In this document: in pieces, positions 49,357 through 58,680 of the stretch
Layout: the number at the start of each line of letters is the position of its first letter
Numbering within the stretch: the stretch's first letter is position 1
Assembly: GCA_964537875.1 (NCBI GenBank)
Contig: CAZIDN010000012.1
Span: 1 to 64,000, forward strand
Direction: 5' to 3'
DNA from: JAPKZH01 sp964537875
GTDB taxonomy: Bacteria > Acidobacteriota > Aminicenantia > Aminicenantales > UBA4085
DNA length: 64,000 bases
Position numbers and translations under genes: made by a program
Notes under the pieces: generated by a model
Seen by the model: the letters and a program-made list of their open reading frames with translations, nothing else
What the model was told of the DNA's origin: nothing
The model's database searches: none

Positions 49357-49517
49357 CAAATTGACTCTAGCGGCGGGGCCTCAACATCGATTCTTTTATG
49401 GGGCGCGCTTCTGACGGCCAGGTTTATGGAGATACCCCATAGCCCGCTCTCTTTCAGTTTATTGTTGAACGCAGGAATGTCCGAGCTGACGGCTAAAGCA
49501 AACCCGGAAGCGTCTGT
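49357..49517 (-). pseudogene. Short open remnant after the DUF5916 stop
   Basis: Downstream of the DUF5916 TGA, the same frame stays open for about 54 codons (YTDASGFALAVSSDIPAF, then LWGISINLAVRSAP). The composition is protein-like, but I recognise no family. The barrel protein already ends in a normal aromatic terminus (YLWRW), so this may be a remnant of another gene. Confidence 0.3.
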
Positions 49518-49523
49518 ATAACC

Positions 49524-51692
49524 TCACCAACGCCAAAGATAGCTGATCTTGAAGAAGAAGCCGCGCTTGGTCTCCAGGAAGCGGTGGCTGTCCAGGTACT
49601 CGTCGCCCGTCCAGCGGATCTTTTCGAAGGCGGACCCATAGCCGACATAGACGACGGTCCCTGGGATATAGGTGAAGGAGACGAGTGTATCCAGTGTCAT
49701 CCGCTTGCGGTAGGTGTTGTATTCCAGAATGCCACGGAGGAACAGGTATTTATTAAATTGAAAAGTATTGAAGCTGCGGAAGATCGTGTAATCGTAGATT
49801 TTAGCCTTGTCGGAGCGCCGATAAAAATCAGAGTAGGTCAGGTCGAGCATGAAGTCGAACTGTTCCGTCGGCTGGTACTCGAACGCCGCGGTAGCCACGT
49901 TCCCGTCGCCCTGATAAGGGGCCTCGGGATCGTAATAGATGGCACCCTTGTGGCGGTAGCGGGCTTCGATATAAACCTTCTTGGTGAGCTGAGAGTTGAG
50001 TTGAAAGCCCAACCCGCTCTTCCCGAACTGCCGCCCCTCATAAACTTCGTTGGCCAGGATGCCTTCGAGGCGAAACTGGGTGCTCGCCGGAAGCTGGAAG
50101 CGCAGAGTGAACAGGTTGAAGGTTTCGAGCAAGTTCGAAGCGGTGTCGTAAAGGTGATAGCACCAGTAGAAAGGCTCGATCCTTTGGAAGAATTTCGATT
50201 TCGGATAGAACCTGTACATAGCGAACCCGGCCAGCCGCCTCAATCCCGTTCGCTCCAGGAAGCCGGTATCGACCTGGAAATCTGTGGAAATGTCCTGATA
50301 TCCTATATCCAGTGACACTTTCCGGTTATCGAGGACGTAATCCACGGCAAGGGCATGGCCGCCGTTGACGTCTCGGTCCCCGGGGACTTTGGTGAACGAG
50401 CCAAAGAGGTGAAAGCTGGCCACGGACGTCTGGCTGAGCCGGATCCGGCCGTCGCCCCCGACGACGCGATTAAAGCCTCCCCGGACATCCCGGGCTGTGT
50501 AGAAGCCGCCGATATAGGAATCATCCTTCAGGGCGTGCTTTAGGCGGAAGATGGAGAAATCCGGATGCTCGTCCGTCTCACCGTCGGGCTGGTAGTCCTG
50601 AGCATAGATGGCCGCGATCGTGTTCGTGACGCCCAGCTTTCCGGTCAGCTTGAAGCCGAACACGGGATCGACGATCGTTCTCGTGTGGATCATGGCGATC
50701 AGCGGTGCCTCCTCGGTATTTCCCGCGAACTGGAAGATCTCGTTGCCCTCGAGGAAGAAGGGCCGTTTTTCGGGATAGTAGAGTGCATATCTCAAGTTGA
50801 TGTCCACCTGTCCTGCGTCCGACTCGACCTGGCTGAAGTCCGGGTTGATCGCCGCGTCGAGCGTCAGGTCCGAGGTTATGCCGATCTTGCCCGTCAGGCT
50901 AAGATCCGTCGTCCGTTCGTCCCGCTTTAGGACGCCGTCCTGGATGGCCAATTTATTGCTGTGGGTGACGGCCGGCAGGATTTCGACGACGCGCTTGAAT
51001 TTCAGGCCGGTCACGGAAATGGGCTGGGTCTGAGCGATGATGCTTCCCTTCTCCGGAGAAAGAGGCGGGGCGCTGGCCACTTCCGAGGTCCGGACGAACT
51101 GACGGAAAAAGCCCAGACGCATGGTGATGGTCTTTCCGCTCGGGAAGCGGATGCTCTGGAGTGGAATGCGGTATTCCACCGTGTATCCCTGATCGTCAAT
51201 CTGCCCTTTGCTGTACCATATAAAATCCTGGTCGCCTTGAAGATTGCCGTTGACATTCATCATGCCGTCGCCCTGGATCCCGAGGGGGTTGACCAGAAAT
51301 CCATAGCCGCTCTGCATGGTGTTGTAGGTATCGATGACAATGCCTACGAAATCGTCCGAGAACATGTTGTCCCGCTTATTGATCGAGGCTTTGATTTTGG
51401 ACGGCTCGGTGTCGTAGCAGCGGAAGGCGAAATAGAAATTCTCGGCATCATAGAGAAAATAACCTTCGGTTTTCTGGCTGGGCTCCTTGCCGTAATCGGG
51501 CTGAAATGTCTTGAAGTTCGTCATTTTGAATGCTTCGTCCCATTCCCCCGGGTCGAGCTTGCCGTCGATGACCGGCGGCTTGGGGACCGGCTTGAGGTCC
51601 CGAGTTTCCAGGGCGAACAGGGCTTTCGACAAGAACAGGAAAGCCGCCCAGGCGGCAATCAGGCAAGCGGTCTTGGGGGTCCTATGGGCCAC
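49524..51692 (-). CDS. DUF5916 outer-membrane barrel with N-terminal CBM9-like domain
   Basis: A 722-residue exported protein. The signal peptide is ACLIAAWAAFLFLSKALFA. A CBM9/DOMON-like sugar-binding domain spans about 30-230 (PPVIDGKLDPGEWDEAF, NFYFAFRCYD). The DUF5916 segment has DAAINPDFSQVESDAGQVD and YPEKRPFFLEGNEIF. The C-terminal half is a beta-barrel of alternating aromatic strands ending FKISYLWRW. The architecture suggests an outer-membrane protein that binds or admits carbohydrate-like ligands. The family is typical of Bacteroidota and Acidobacteriota relatives. Its role is unproven. Confidence 0.87.
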   Translation of the reverse strand: MAHRTPKTACLIAAWAAFLFLSKALFALETRDLKPVPKPPVIDGKLDPGEWDEAFKMTNFKTFQPDYGKEPSQKTEGYFLYDAENFYFAFRCYDTEPSKIKASINKRDNMFSDDFVGIVIDTYNTMQSGYGFLVNPLGIQGDGMMNVNGNLQGDQDFIWYSKGQIDDQGYTVEYRIPLQSIRFPSGKTITMRLGFFRQFVRTSEVASAPPLSPEKGSIIAQTQPISVTGLKFKRVVEILPAVTHSNKLAIQDGVLKRDERTTDLSLTGKIGITSDLTLDAAINPDFSQVESDAGQVDINLRYALYYPEKRPFFLEGNEIFQFAGNTEEAPLIAMIHTRTIVDPVFGFKLTGKLGVTNTIAAIYAQDYQPDGETDEHPDFSIFRLKHALKDDSYIGGFYTARDVRGGFNRVVGGDGRIRLSQTSVASFHLFGSFTKVPGDRDVNGGHALAVDYVLDNRKVSLDIGYQDISTDFQVDTGFLERTGLRRLAGFAMYRFYPKSKFFQRIEPFYWCYHLYDTASNLLETFNLFTLRFQLPASTQFRLEGILANEVYEGRQFGKSGLGFQLNSQLTKKVYIEARYRHKGAIYYDPEAPYQGDGNVATAAFEYQPTEQFDFMLDLTYSDFYRRSDKAKIYDYTIFRSFNTFQFNKYLFLRGILEYNTYRKRMTLDTLVSFTYIPGTVVYVGYGSAFEKIRWTGDEYLDSHRFLETKRGFFFKISYLWRW

Positions 51693-51921
51693 GATGTCCT
51701 CCGTTTTCTTCTGGCAGATAGTCTTTCATTTTCAGCTACGTCAATATCTACGAAATTTGGGGGGAAATGGTTCTAGGGACTCGTGAGGATCGGAATATTT
51801 TGTCAATTTGATTGATTTTTTGATGAGACACGGCCGATGCAGCCTGCGTCTTCTTATAGATAAGAGGCTCCTTGAATACCATGTGAAAAAAATGCTTGCG
51901 AAGAACCAGATAATGTCCTAT

Positions 51922-51949
51922 ATTTAGATCCGTATATGGACCTAAATAA
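51922..51949. promoter_or_regulatory. Operator palindrome upstream of Phd/ParE pair
   Basis: TATTTAGATCC, a GTATAT spacer, then GGACCTAAATA form an 11-bp inverted repeat with one mismatch, abutting the AAGGAG ribosome binding site of the antitoxin. It is placed for autorepression. Confidence 0.55.
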
Positions 51950-51960
51950 GGAGCTATCAT

Positions 51961-52245
51961 ATGAAAATCATGTCCGTTTCTAATGATATCGTTCCCATCG
52001 GCAAATTTAAAACAAGCATCTCCAAGTGGTTTAAGAGCGTCCATGATACCGGCCATCCTTTGATCATCACTCAAAACGGAAAACCCGCCGGCGTTCTTCT
52101 GTCTCCTTCCGAATATGATGAATTGGTCTATAAGAGGGCTTTTTTGGATTCCATCAACAGAGGAATAGCCGATGCGGAATCGGGAAAAATCTATAATTCC
52201 GAAGAACTGAAGGGAGAATTGAGGAAGAGAAGAAAACAAGGATGA
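51961..52245 (+). CDS. Phd/YefM-family antitoxin
   Basis: A 94-residue antitoxin: VPIGKFKTSISKWFKSVH, PLIITQNGKPAGVLLSPSEY, then a charged helical tail that would bind the toxin. AAGGAG lies seven bases before the ATG. It ends six bases before the toxin gene, the usual operon layout. It differs clearly from the antitoxin at 16573. Confidence 0.88.
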   Translation: MKIMSVSNDIVPIGKFKTSISKWFKSVHDTGHPLIITQNGKPAGVLLSPSEYDELVYKRAFLDSINRGIADAESGKIYNSEELKGELRKRRKQG

Positions 52246-52251
52246 TCTTGA

Positions 52252-52548
52252 ATGAAAGTCCTTTGGACCCATGAAGCCCTGGAACGACTGATCGAAATCG
52301 AGAATTTCATCGCGCAAGATAGTCCGAGGCGAGCCCGGCAATTTGTCGGCGCACTAATTGAAAAGGGGGAATCGCTATCCAAGAACCCTCGCAGGGGAAG
52401 AACAGTCCCCGAAACATCTAATCTTCACATCCGCGAACTAATCGTAAAAAAATATCGATTTGTCTATAGGTTGCGTCGTGACCAAATCGAAATCCTGACT
52501 GTGTTTGAAGGGCATCGGCAATTGAGAATCGACGAAATCGAAGAATAA
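52252..52548 (+). CDS. RelE/ParE-superfamily toxin
   Basis: A 98-residue toxin with the ParE fold pattern: VLWTHEALERLIEIENFI, SPRRARQFVGALIEKGESL, NPRRGRTVPE, then the beta core IRELIVKKYRFVYRLRRD and EILTVFEGHRQL. The target is either gyrase (ParE-like) or mRNA (RelE-like). Sequence alone does not settle this, though the helical N-terminus favours ParE. Confidence 0.88.
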   Translation: MKVLWTHEALERLIEIENFIAQDSPRRARQFVGALIEKGESLSKNPRRGRTVPETSNLHIRELIVKKYRFVYRLRRDQIEILTVFEGHRQLRIDEIEE

Positions 52549-52660
52549 AATATTGAGTATATGCTCGATAAATTAGATTTTTATTAATACACCCCCGAAT
52601 GTAGAGGACTGTGGTCAAAGCTTAATTCGTTCCTGTTCTAAACCTTGGGGCTTATTCCCT

Positions 52661-52741
52661 TTAAAAATGTCCGGATTTGTAGGAATCGAGATTCCGTTCG
52701 AATTGATCGACCTGCCGGAGAATCTCTTTGGGTGCGCTCAT
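52661..52741 (-). pseudogene. Scrap of a type IIG-like restriction enzyme start
   Basis: The 26 codons from ATG 52741 read MSAPKEILRQVDQFERNLDS then YKSGHF and a stop. They closely resemble the opening of large Eco57I-like restriction-modification proteins (SPKEI...LVERFERN.D.YRSG.Y). Nothing further of such a gene is present. The rest of 52549-52901 shows no gene. Confidence 0.5.
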
Positions 52742-52901
52742 GTGCGATCTTTAAAATCGGAATCCAGGTTTCCCATCCCATAAAAATATATCTCCCCTGT
52801 TGATTGATGTCAACACGCATAAAAATCACGAAGGAGAAAACACCTTGGTGTGAATGCGCCTATTTCATTCGCTCAGTGCTTACCTATAAATAAAGCGCCT
52901 C

Positions 52902-53321
52902 TCAGCGGTTGGCAAACCATACAACGTATTCCCGCACCGGCCAGAAGTTCTTGTCTTTTTTTGATGTCACCTCTAGATCAGCCAGGGGCACCCTCCCCTT
53001 TTTTATTCCTTCTCTTACCTTCATAATGATGCCATCTCTCCAATCTTCTTCCGTGTCCATGCCTATCACTTCCATAAGATGCCCAAGGCGAAATGGCTGA
53101 TGTTTCGCGACCTCCGTGAAATAAGCGTCATCTTCGTCCTCCATCCGCTTGGCCGGAAAAGGAAAAATCAAACGCCTCTTCAGCCATTCCACCCAATCCC
53201 GTTTCTGCCATTCCAGGTATTTCCGGTCAAACGCATCTTCGTCTTCCGGCAAGTTGCCGTGCTTCGACTTGACCAAGTCCCAGGAAGTATCATCATCGTT
53301 AAGCCTGTTCGCCCTAGGCAT
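52902..53321 (-). CDS. CcbP-like calcium-binding family protein
   Basis: A 139-residue soluble protein. WLKRRLIFPFPAKR followed by MEVIGMDTEEDWRDGIIMKV, GRVPLADLEV and REYVVWFANR matches the pattern of the CcbP-type calcium-binding family (FPF, plaDLE, Y..W..N). The N-terminal 45 residues are acidic and charged. It starts one base before the stop of the upstream gene region, on the same strand. Whether it binds calcium is not testable here. Confidence 0.6.
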   Translation of the reverse strand: MPRANRLNDDDTSWDLVKSKHGNLPEDEDAFDRKYLEWQKRDWVEWLKRRLIFPFPAKRMEDEDDAYFTEVAKHQPFRLGHLMEVIGMDTEEDWRDGIIMKVREGIKKGRVPLADLEVTSKKDKNFWPVREYVVWFANR

Positions 53322-53322
53322 T

Positions 53323-53961
53323 CTATTCGCCGGTTTTTATCGGGACGATGAAATGAAAATTTTCTTTTCCGACGTTTTTCGTCAAAGTCTGCATGATGGC
53401 CTCGAAGTCATCATCGGGACCGGCAATATAAAGCGGCTTCCCTTCTCTGCCGAATTCCAATGCAAAATCATAACCTTCATCCGAAAGCCCTTCAAGGATG
53501 AACCGTGATAAAGCGAAATCCTTTTGAGGTTCGAAGCCTAGCTTTTTGGCATATTCGATGGCGCCGAAAATAATCCGGCGGGCTCTGCCCGGCGGGCAAG
53601 GCACAAGAGCCGTGTCTTTGAATGACATGAATTTCATCCGTTGATATTCCGCCGGGGACATTTCGGCATTGCAAAATGTATTTTTCAGGCCGAGGCAATA
53701 AATATCGACAAGATAAACGCCAAAAACGAAGTTGCCGTCGGGTTGTTTACGCGACAGCACAATTTGGGCCAACCCACGATCTTTCCAGGCGTCATCGATT
53801 AGACATTCATGGAGGGGATAGCGGACGGCGTTCTTGATAAGCCGAACCCGGCGGGAATGCTCATCCAAGCCTGAAATGAGAAATTGCTTTTTCTTTTTTT
53901 CCTTGTCCTTTCGCCGCTTTTTCAGCAAGGCTTTCTGTCGTCTTCTCTCATAATTCGGCAT
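53323..53961 (-). CDS. Conserved-looking hypothetical protein with lysine-rich N-terminus
   Basis: 212 residues. The first 35 are strongly basic (RRRQKALLKKRRKDKEKKKK). The remainder is mixed alpha/beta with LHECLIDDAWKDRGLAQIV, FVFGVYLVDIYCLGLKN and a C-terminal FHFIVPIKTGE. I do not recognise the function. The basic lead could contact nucleic acid or ribosomes, or be a coiled coil. It is tightly linked upstream of the CcbP-like gene (one base between), so the two are probably translated from one mRNA. Confidence 0.7.
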   Translation of the reverse strand: MPNYERRRQKALLKKRRKDKEKKKKQFLISGLDEHSRRVRLIKNAVRYPLHECLIDDAWKDRGLAQIVLSRKQPDGNFVFGVYLVDIYCLGLKNTFCNAEMSPAEYQRMKFMSFKDTALVPCPPGRARRIIFGAIEYAKKLGFEPQKDFALSRFILEGLSDEGYDFALEFGREGKPLYIAGPDDDFEAIMQTLTKNVGKENFHFIVPIKTGE

Positions 53962-54111
53962 GGAATGTTTTTCCGTCCCGCTTTTTCAGCGATTTTGGGC
54001 CGTTTCATTCGTAGGCATTTATTTTCGTCGAGCCTTCAACGAAAGTCAATCTGCTTCTGAGAGGGGCGTATCATTTTTTCGGAATATGAGATTCGAAAGC
54101 GATACCGTCGC

Positions 54112-54423
54112 TTAGCCGATAATCGTGCCCGTCCAGAGCTCCGCCAGGAATGTCCGCCAAGGCAATATCTTGATATGCCCGACCCGACGCTCCTCTCTTT
54201 CATTGCAGACGACAAGGGCCTTTTTTGGCGCGTATTCCTCTATAAATACTGCGAGCGAACGGAGATCCTTGTTATCCACGCGGTTGGCTCCCTTGACTTC
54301 GATAGCCGTTTCTCCATTGCCCAGTATGAAATCCACTTCGTTGCCCGATTTCGTCCGCCAATATCGGATGTCATAATGCAACTCGCGATAAGAAGCATGC
54401 GCCGCAAGTTCCATAAATATGAA
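54112..54423 (-). pseudogene. C-terminal fragment of a DUF4143 ATPase-family protein
   Basis: The frame reads LEHFIFMELAAHASY, IRYWRTKSGNEVDFILG, TAIEVKGANRV, the C-terminal nuclease-like domain of AAA+DUF4143 proteins. A stop (TGA) lies immediately upstream, and the AAA ATPase part of about 300 residues is missing. A remnant. Confidence 0.82.
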
Positions 54424-54532
54424 ATGCTCGAGTCATCAAGATGATTCTAAAATTGACAGGGATTTATCGCGAATGATATGTTGGACTGGCAAGTTGAATT
54501 TAGATTTTAAAACATAAGCTACGGAGGTCTCC

Positions 54533-57148
54533 ATGAAAGAAAAAATCAAGTTCGCTCGGATGGTTAGCTTTCTCTTGGCGCTGGCTCTTTTAGGTTCGGG
54601 TCTCATGGCACGAACCGCGGAGGCCCAGAGCGCGGTCACATCGCCCGAGAAGTTCTTTGGATTCCAGCTTGGCAGCGACAGGCACATCGCCCGCTGGGAT
54701 AAAATCGTCGAGTATTACAAGCTCCTGGCCAAAGAAAGTGACAAGATCAAAGTGGTCGACATGGGGCCGGCCACCATGGGTAACCCTTTTCTTCTCGTGA
54801 TCATCTCCTCTCCAAACAACTTGGCCAAGCTGGAGCGCCTGCGCGAAATAAACGTCAAGATCAGCGACCCGAGGGGGCTCACCGAGCAGGAGGTCAAGAA
54901 GTTGGTCGGTGAGGGCAAGGCGGTCATCTGCCAGTCTATGAGTCTGCACGCCACCGAGATCGGCGGCACCCAGATGGCCCCCGAGCTCGCCTTTGACCTG
55001 CTCTCCCGGGGAGATGCAGAGACGCAGCGGATCCTGGACAACGTCGTCTTCCTTTTGGTGCCGAGCTTCAACCCGGACGGCGCAATCATGGTCGCCGACT
55101 GGTACCAGAAGACGCTTGGCACGGAGTACGAAGGGGTGGGTCTCCCCTGGCTGTATCACAAATATGTCGGCCACGACAATAACCGGGACGCCTTCCAGAC
55201 CAACATGATCGAGTCGCAATATATGGCGAAGATCCTGTTCACGGACTGGATCCCCCAGGCCTACCTCGACCATCACCACATGGGCAGCTACGGCGCCCGG
55301 ATCTACGTCCCGCCTTACGCCGAGCCCATTCGTCCGCTCGCCGATCCCCTCGTCTGGCGGGAGATGAGCTGGTACGGCGCCCACATCGCTTATAAAGAAG
55401 AGGAAGCCGGTTTATCGGGTATCATCAACATGTCCCAGTATTCCGGCTGGGGCCATTTCGGATTCCACTGGATCACGCCCTTCCACAACATCGCCGGGAT
55501 GCTCACCGAGTCCGCCAGCGCCAAGCTGGCCACTCCCCTTTACATTGATCCAAGCCAGCTCCAAGGCGGTGCCCGGGGCATGCCGACGTATGCGGAACAG
55601 ACCAACTTTCCGGACCCCTGGCCGGGCGGCTGGTGGAGGCTCCGGGATATCGTCGAACGGCAGAAGGTTTCGGCCTGGGCGCTCTTGGACCTGGCGGCCA
55701 GGAACAAAGAGACCGTGCTCTGGAATGCATACCTGAAGGCCAAGCGGCAGACGGAGCGGGGCGCTCAGGGCAAGCCGGCCGCCTACATAATCCCAGCGGT
55801 CCAACACGATCCGTTGACCGCGGTGAAGATGGTCAACAAACTTCTGATCCAGGGCATCGAGATCAAACGGGCGCCGAAAGGGTTTACGACGACAGATGGT
55901 ATGATTTATCCGGCGGGTTCCTATATCGTCTCTCTCGCCCAGCCCAAGATGGGTCTAATAAGGTACCTGCTGGGCCGAACATTTTATCCCGACAACGACT
56001 GGACCCGGGCCAAGGATGGATCTCCGATGCGGCCGTACGACATGGCGACGGACACGATGTTCGAGTTCATGGGTGTTCGCGTCGACCCGCTTGACGACGT
56101 GGTCAAAGGTGACTTTCCGAAACTAGCCGCACCTGTGTCCGCCGCGGGCAAGGTGACCAAAGGAGCGTTCGGATACATGTTCGACGGCAGACTGAACGAC
56201 AGCTTCAAGGCCGCGAGCCTTCTCATCGGGAAGGGCGTGACGGTGCGGCGCATCGATAAGGCAGGAGACGGGCTCAAGCCCGGGGACTTCTTCATTGCCG
56301 CCGCGGGGCAGGAAGGGGTCATTGCAGAGGTCGCCAGGCAGACCGGCGTTGATTTTGCGGCGCTGAAAAGCGAAGTCAAGCAGGCCAACCACGAGGTCAA
56401 GCGGATGCGCGTCGGAATGTATCAGCGGTACTCCGGCGGCAATATGGACGAAGGCTGGACCCGTTTTCTGCTCGAGCAGTTCTCTCTCCCCTACACGACG
56501 CTGATGGATGCCGAGATCAAGAAGGGCGACCTCAACGTCAAGTACGACGTCATCATCCTGCCGGACGATTCGACAGCCATGATCACCGGCGAGCGAGCCG
56601 CGCCGTCGGGCGGTGAGAGGGGCCGGCCCATAAGCTCTGTTCCCCCCGAGTATCGAAGCGGCATCGGCAATGAAGGCGTCGAGGCGCTGAAAGCGTTCGT
56701 CCAAAAAGGAGGCACCCTGGTAACGCTCGGTCAGGCCACAGGCTTCGCGATCGAAAAATTCGGGTTGCCCGTCCGTAACGCGCTGGCGAATAGGAGCTCG
56801 AAGGAGTTCTGGTGTCCGGGATCGACGCTCAAGGTGAAATTCGAAAACAGCCGCCCCTTGGCCTACGGGATGCCCACCGAGGGACTGGTCGTCTTCATGG
56901 GCAACAGCCCTGCCTTCGAGATCATTCCCACGGACTACAACGAGCGGTACGAAGCCATCGTCACCTACGCCGACCGCGACCTTCTTCAGAGCGGCTGGCT
57001 CATCGGGGAAGAGAATCTAGCCAAGAAGGCGGGGATGATCGCGGCCAAATACGGCGAGGGCACGGTCATCCTCGTCGGGTTCCGGACCCAGCACCGCGCC
57101 CAGACCCACGGCACGTTCAAACTCCTGTTCAACGCCCTAATCCGCTAG
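54533..57148 (+). CDS. Exported M14-family zinc carboxypeptidase, large form
   Basis: An 871-residue secreted peptidase. The signal peptide is MVSFLLALALLGSGLMARTA. The M14 domain (about 40-400) has the zinc pair in SLHATEIGG and DHHHMGSYG, NPDG, HDNNRDAF with the substrate-binding Arg, and the catalytic Glu in MLTESASAK. A long C-terminal region follows, with a glutamine-amidotransferase-like pattern near 640-760 (YDVIILPDD, LKAFVQKGGTLVTLGQA). Such large M14 proteins occur in Acidobacteriota and Bacteroidota. The start is preceded by ACGGAGG. The gene appears intact, in contrast to its neighbours. Confidence 0.9.
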   Translation: MKEKIKFARMVSFLLALALLGSGLMARTAEAQSAVTSPEKFFGFQLGSDRHIARWDKIVEYYKLLAKESDKIKVVDMGPATMGNPFLLVIISSPNNLAKLERLREINVKISDPRGLTEQEVKKLVGEGKAVICQSMSLHATEIGGTQMAPELAFDLLSRGDAETQRILDNVVFLLVPSFNPDGAIMVADWYQKTLGTEYEGVGLPWLYHKYVGHDNNRDAFQTNMIESQYMAKILFTDWIPQAYLDHHHMGSYGARIYVPPYAEPIRPLADPLVWREMSWYGAHIAYKEEEAGLSGIINMSQYSGWGHFGFHWITPFHNIAGMLTESASAKLATPLYIDPSQLQGGARGMPTYAEQTNFPDPWPGGWWRLRDIVERQKVSAWALLDLAARNKETVLWNAYLKAKRQTERGAQGKPAAYIIPAVQHDPLTAVKMVNKLLIQGIEIKRAPKGFTTTDGMIYPAGSYIVSLAQPKMGLIRYLLGRTFYPDNDWTRAKDGSPMRPYDMATDTMFEFMGVRVDPLDDVVKGDFPKLAAPVSAAGKVTKGAFGYMFDGRLNDSFKAASLLIGKGVTVRRIDKAGDGLKPGDFFIAAAGQEGVIAEVARQTGVDFAALKSEVKQANHEVKRMRVGMYQRYSGGNMDEGWTRFLLEQFSLPYTTLMDAEIKKGDLNVKYDVIILPDDSTAMITGERAAPSGGERGRPISSVPPEYRSGIGNEGVEALKAFVQKGGTLVTLGQATGFAIEKFGLPVRNALANRSSKEFWCPGSTLKVKFENSRPLAYGMPTEGLVVFMGNSPAFEIIPTDYNERYEAIVTYADRDLLQSGWLIGEENLAKKAGMIAAKYGEGTVILVGFRTQHRAQTHGTFKLLFNALIR

Positions 57149-57387
57149 CCCAGGCAATATCGATAAATCGGCCCAGCCTTTTCCCGTGTCCTTGATCCAA
57201 ACAGGTAGGCCAGCTTAATTTCCGGAATTTTTTTGAAAAGGCCTTTTATTTTATCGAGTTCCTTCATGCTGTATTATTATATATCTCATTTCATGAGTGT
57301 CCAAGATAGGAATTGAAAAAGCCCAACATACCTTTATAATGGTTTTGTCTTACCAACATAAACCATTGAAACATAAGGAGTTGGGCC

Positions 57388-57640
57388 TTGAAGAAAAATA
57401 TTACTATACTCGGGCAGATGTTACAAACATTTTCGAGATATGAATTCGAGAAAGCCGTGCCAGGGGATTTTTCTCGTGGAGCCATTTCGTCTCGATGTTA
57501 TTTGGTCAGTTGGCCGGCCAGGACAGTTTGCGCGGCATTGAAGCCGGACTGGCTTCCCAGAGCCGTTCTCTTTATCATTTTGGTGTCAATCCGGTGCGGC
57601 GTTCGACTCTCTCTTACGCCAATGAGCATCGGACCCAATG
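57388..57640 (+). pseudogene. IS4-family transposase N-terminal fragment, frameshifted
   Basis: It begins KKNITILGQMLQTFSRYEFEKAV, the DUF4372 opening of IS4 transposases. After GAISSR the family sequence continues in another frame as MLFGQLAGQDSLRGIEAGLA and YHFGVNPVRRSTLSYANEHR. One frameshift and loss of the catalytic domain make it inactive. Confidence 0.82.
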
Positions 57641-58054
57641 AAATTCGCTTTGAAGTTCACAGAAACGAGCCCCCGCCAGAACCGAGACGACCTCCGCCCA
57701 GGGAATTTTCGCCTGCCTGCCGTTCAAGGCGTCTTGGAAAAACTGATCCAGGTTGAGCATCTTGAGCAATTCCAACCCCAACCAGACATCGCCAAACCGA
57801 CGAGCTCGTTCGGTCCGGACGCTTGTGACATCGACCTCAACCTACTCCGGGGCGCTGTCTTGAAAAAAGGATGCCTGGTAACCAGGATGACTTTGGGCCA
57901 CGTGTTGGAGGCCGAGGCGTCCGGCTTCATCCATCTCTCCCCGATAAGCCACGGTCCGGTGACGTGGCCTCCGCGCCGTCCGATAGGATTCCAGCAGCAT
58001 CCAGTAGTGATCGGATTTGCCGTCTTTGTTCCGGCAGACTTTTCTGATGAACAC
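57640..58054 (-). pseudogene. IS1634-like transposase N-terminal fragment with in-frame TAG
   Basis: It opens MFIRKVCRNKDGKSDHYWML, YRTARRPRHRTVAYRGEMDE, typical of IS1634/IS4-type DDE transposases. TAG at 57842-57844 interrupts the frame, which then continues as VEVDVTSVRTERARRFGDVW and LGLELLKMLNLDQFF to about 57640, where it abuts the IS4 fragment. The catalytic part is gone. Confidence 0.82.
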
Positions 58055-58177
58055 ATCAAACTTTATCTAACCGCTTCCATCCTTTTCAAGAAAGATGGTC
58101 TTCACTCCATGGCTTTTTTGCGGAAACGAAGAACAAATCAGGCGGAGAAAGAGGTATATCCGGCTAAAATGCTATAA

Positions 58178-58592
58178 AAATATTTTTTTTGTCGAACTTG
58201 GGCTAATCTTTGTGGCAGAGAGGCCTCCTCCGCCTCGGGTCGCTTATCAAGAGCTCTTGATGGCCGCTGAAACCTCGGCCGAATATTTTTCCTGATCTCC
58301 TCCTGGCTCGGGCGGAGAAATCCGGGCGATTTCCGGTATTTTTATGCCTCCCTTCGTCTTCTTAGCCCGCCTATCGCTATTTCTTGCTCAACTTGATATC
58401 CGATCATGCTGCGATATATCATCCCTAACGACCGGATGAGGTAAAACTAGCGCATGAGCGCTCATTCAGCCGGCGCAGCATAAAAGGAAATTACTTGTTA
58501 AAATCCCACAGTTGCAGCGTCAAAGTCACTTCCATCCGCCACGCATCCTCCAATCCTTATCGAAACTGGGAGAGGGCAAGGCCAGTCCTGCA
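58178..58592. other. Gene-free stretch before the exopolysaccharide locus
   Basis: About 400 bp without a recognisable coding region, RNA or repeat. It is bounded by the dead transposases and the candidate promoter. Confidence 0.5.
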
Positions 58593-58622
58593 TTGACAAA
58601 GGTTAACGCACAATGATATACA
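58593..58622 (+). promoter_or_regulatory. Candidate sigma70-type promoter for the exopolysaccharide locus
   Basis: TTGACA at 58593-58598 and TATACA at 58617-58622 are separated by 18 bp, about 60 bp before the first gene. The -35 is perfect and the -10 matches four of six. A small inverted repeat AAAGGA/TCCTTT (about 58640-58658) lies in the leader. Confidence 0.4.
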
Positions 58623-58680
58623 GAAAAAGCCGACGAGAAAGGAGTATTTATTCCTTTTAAATCAAAATCCTCGGAATCTA

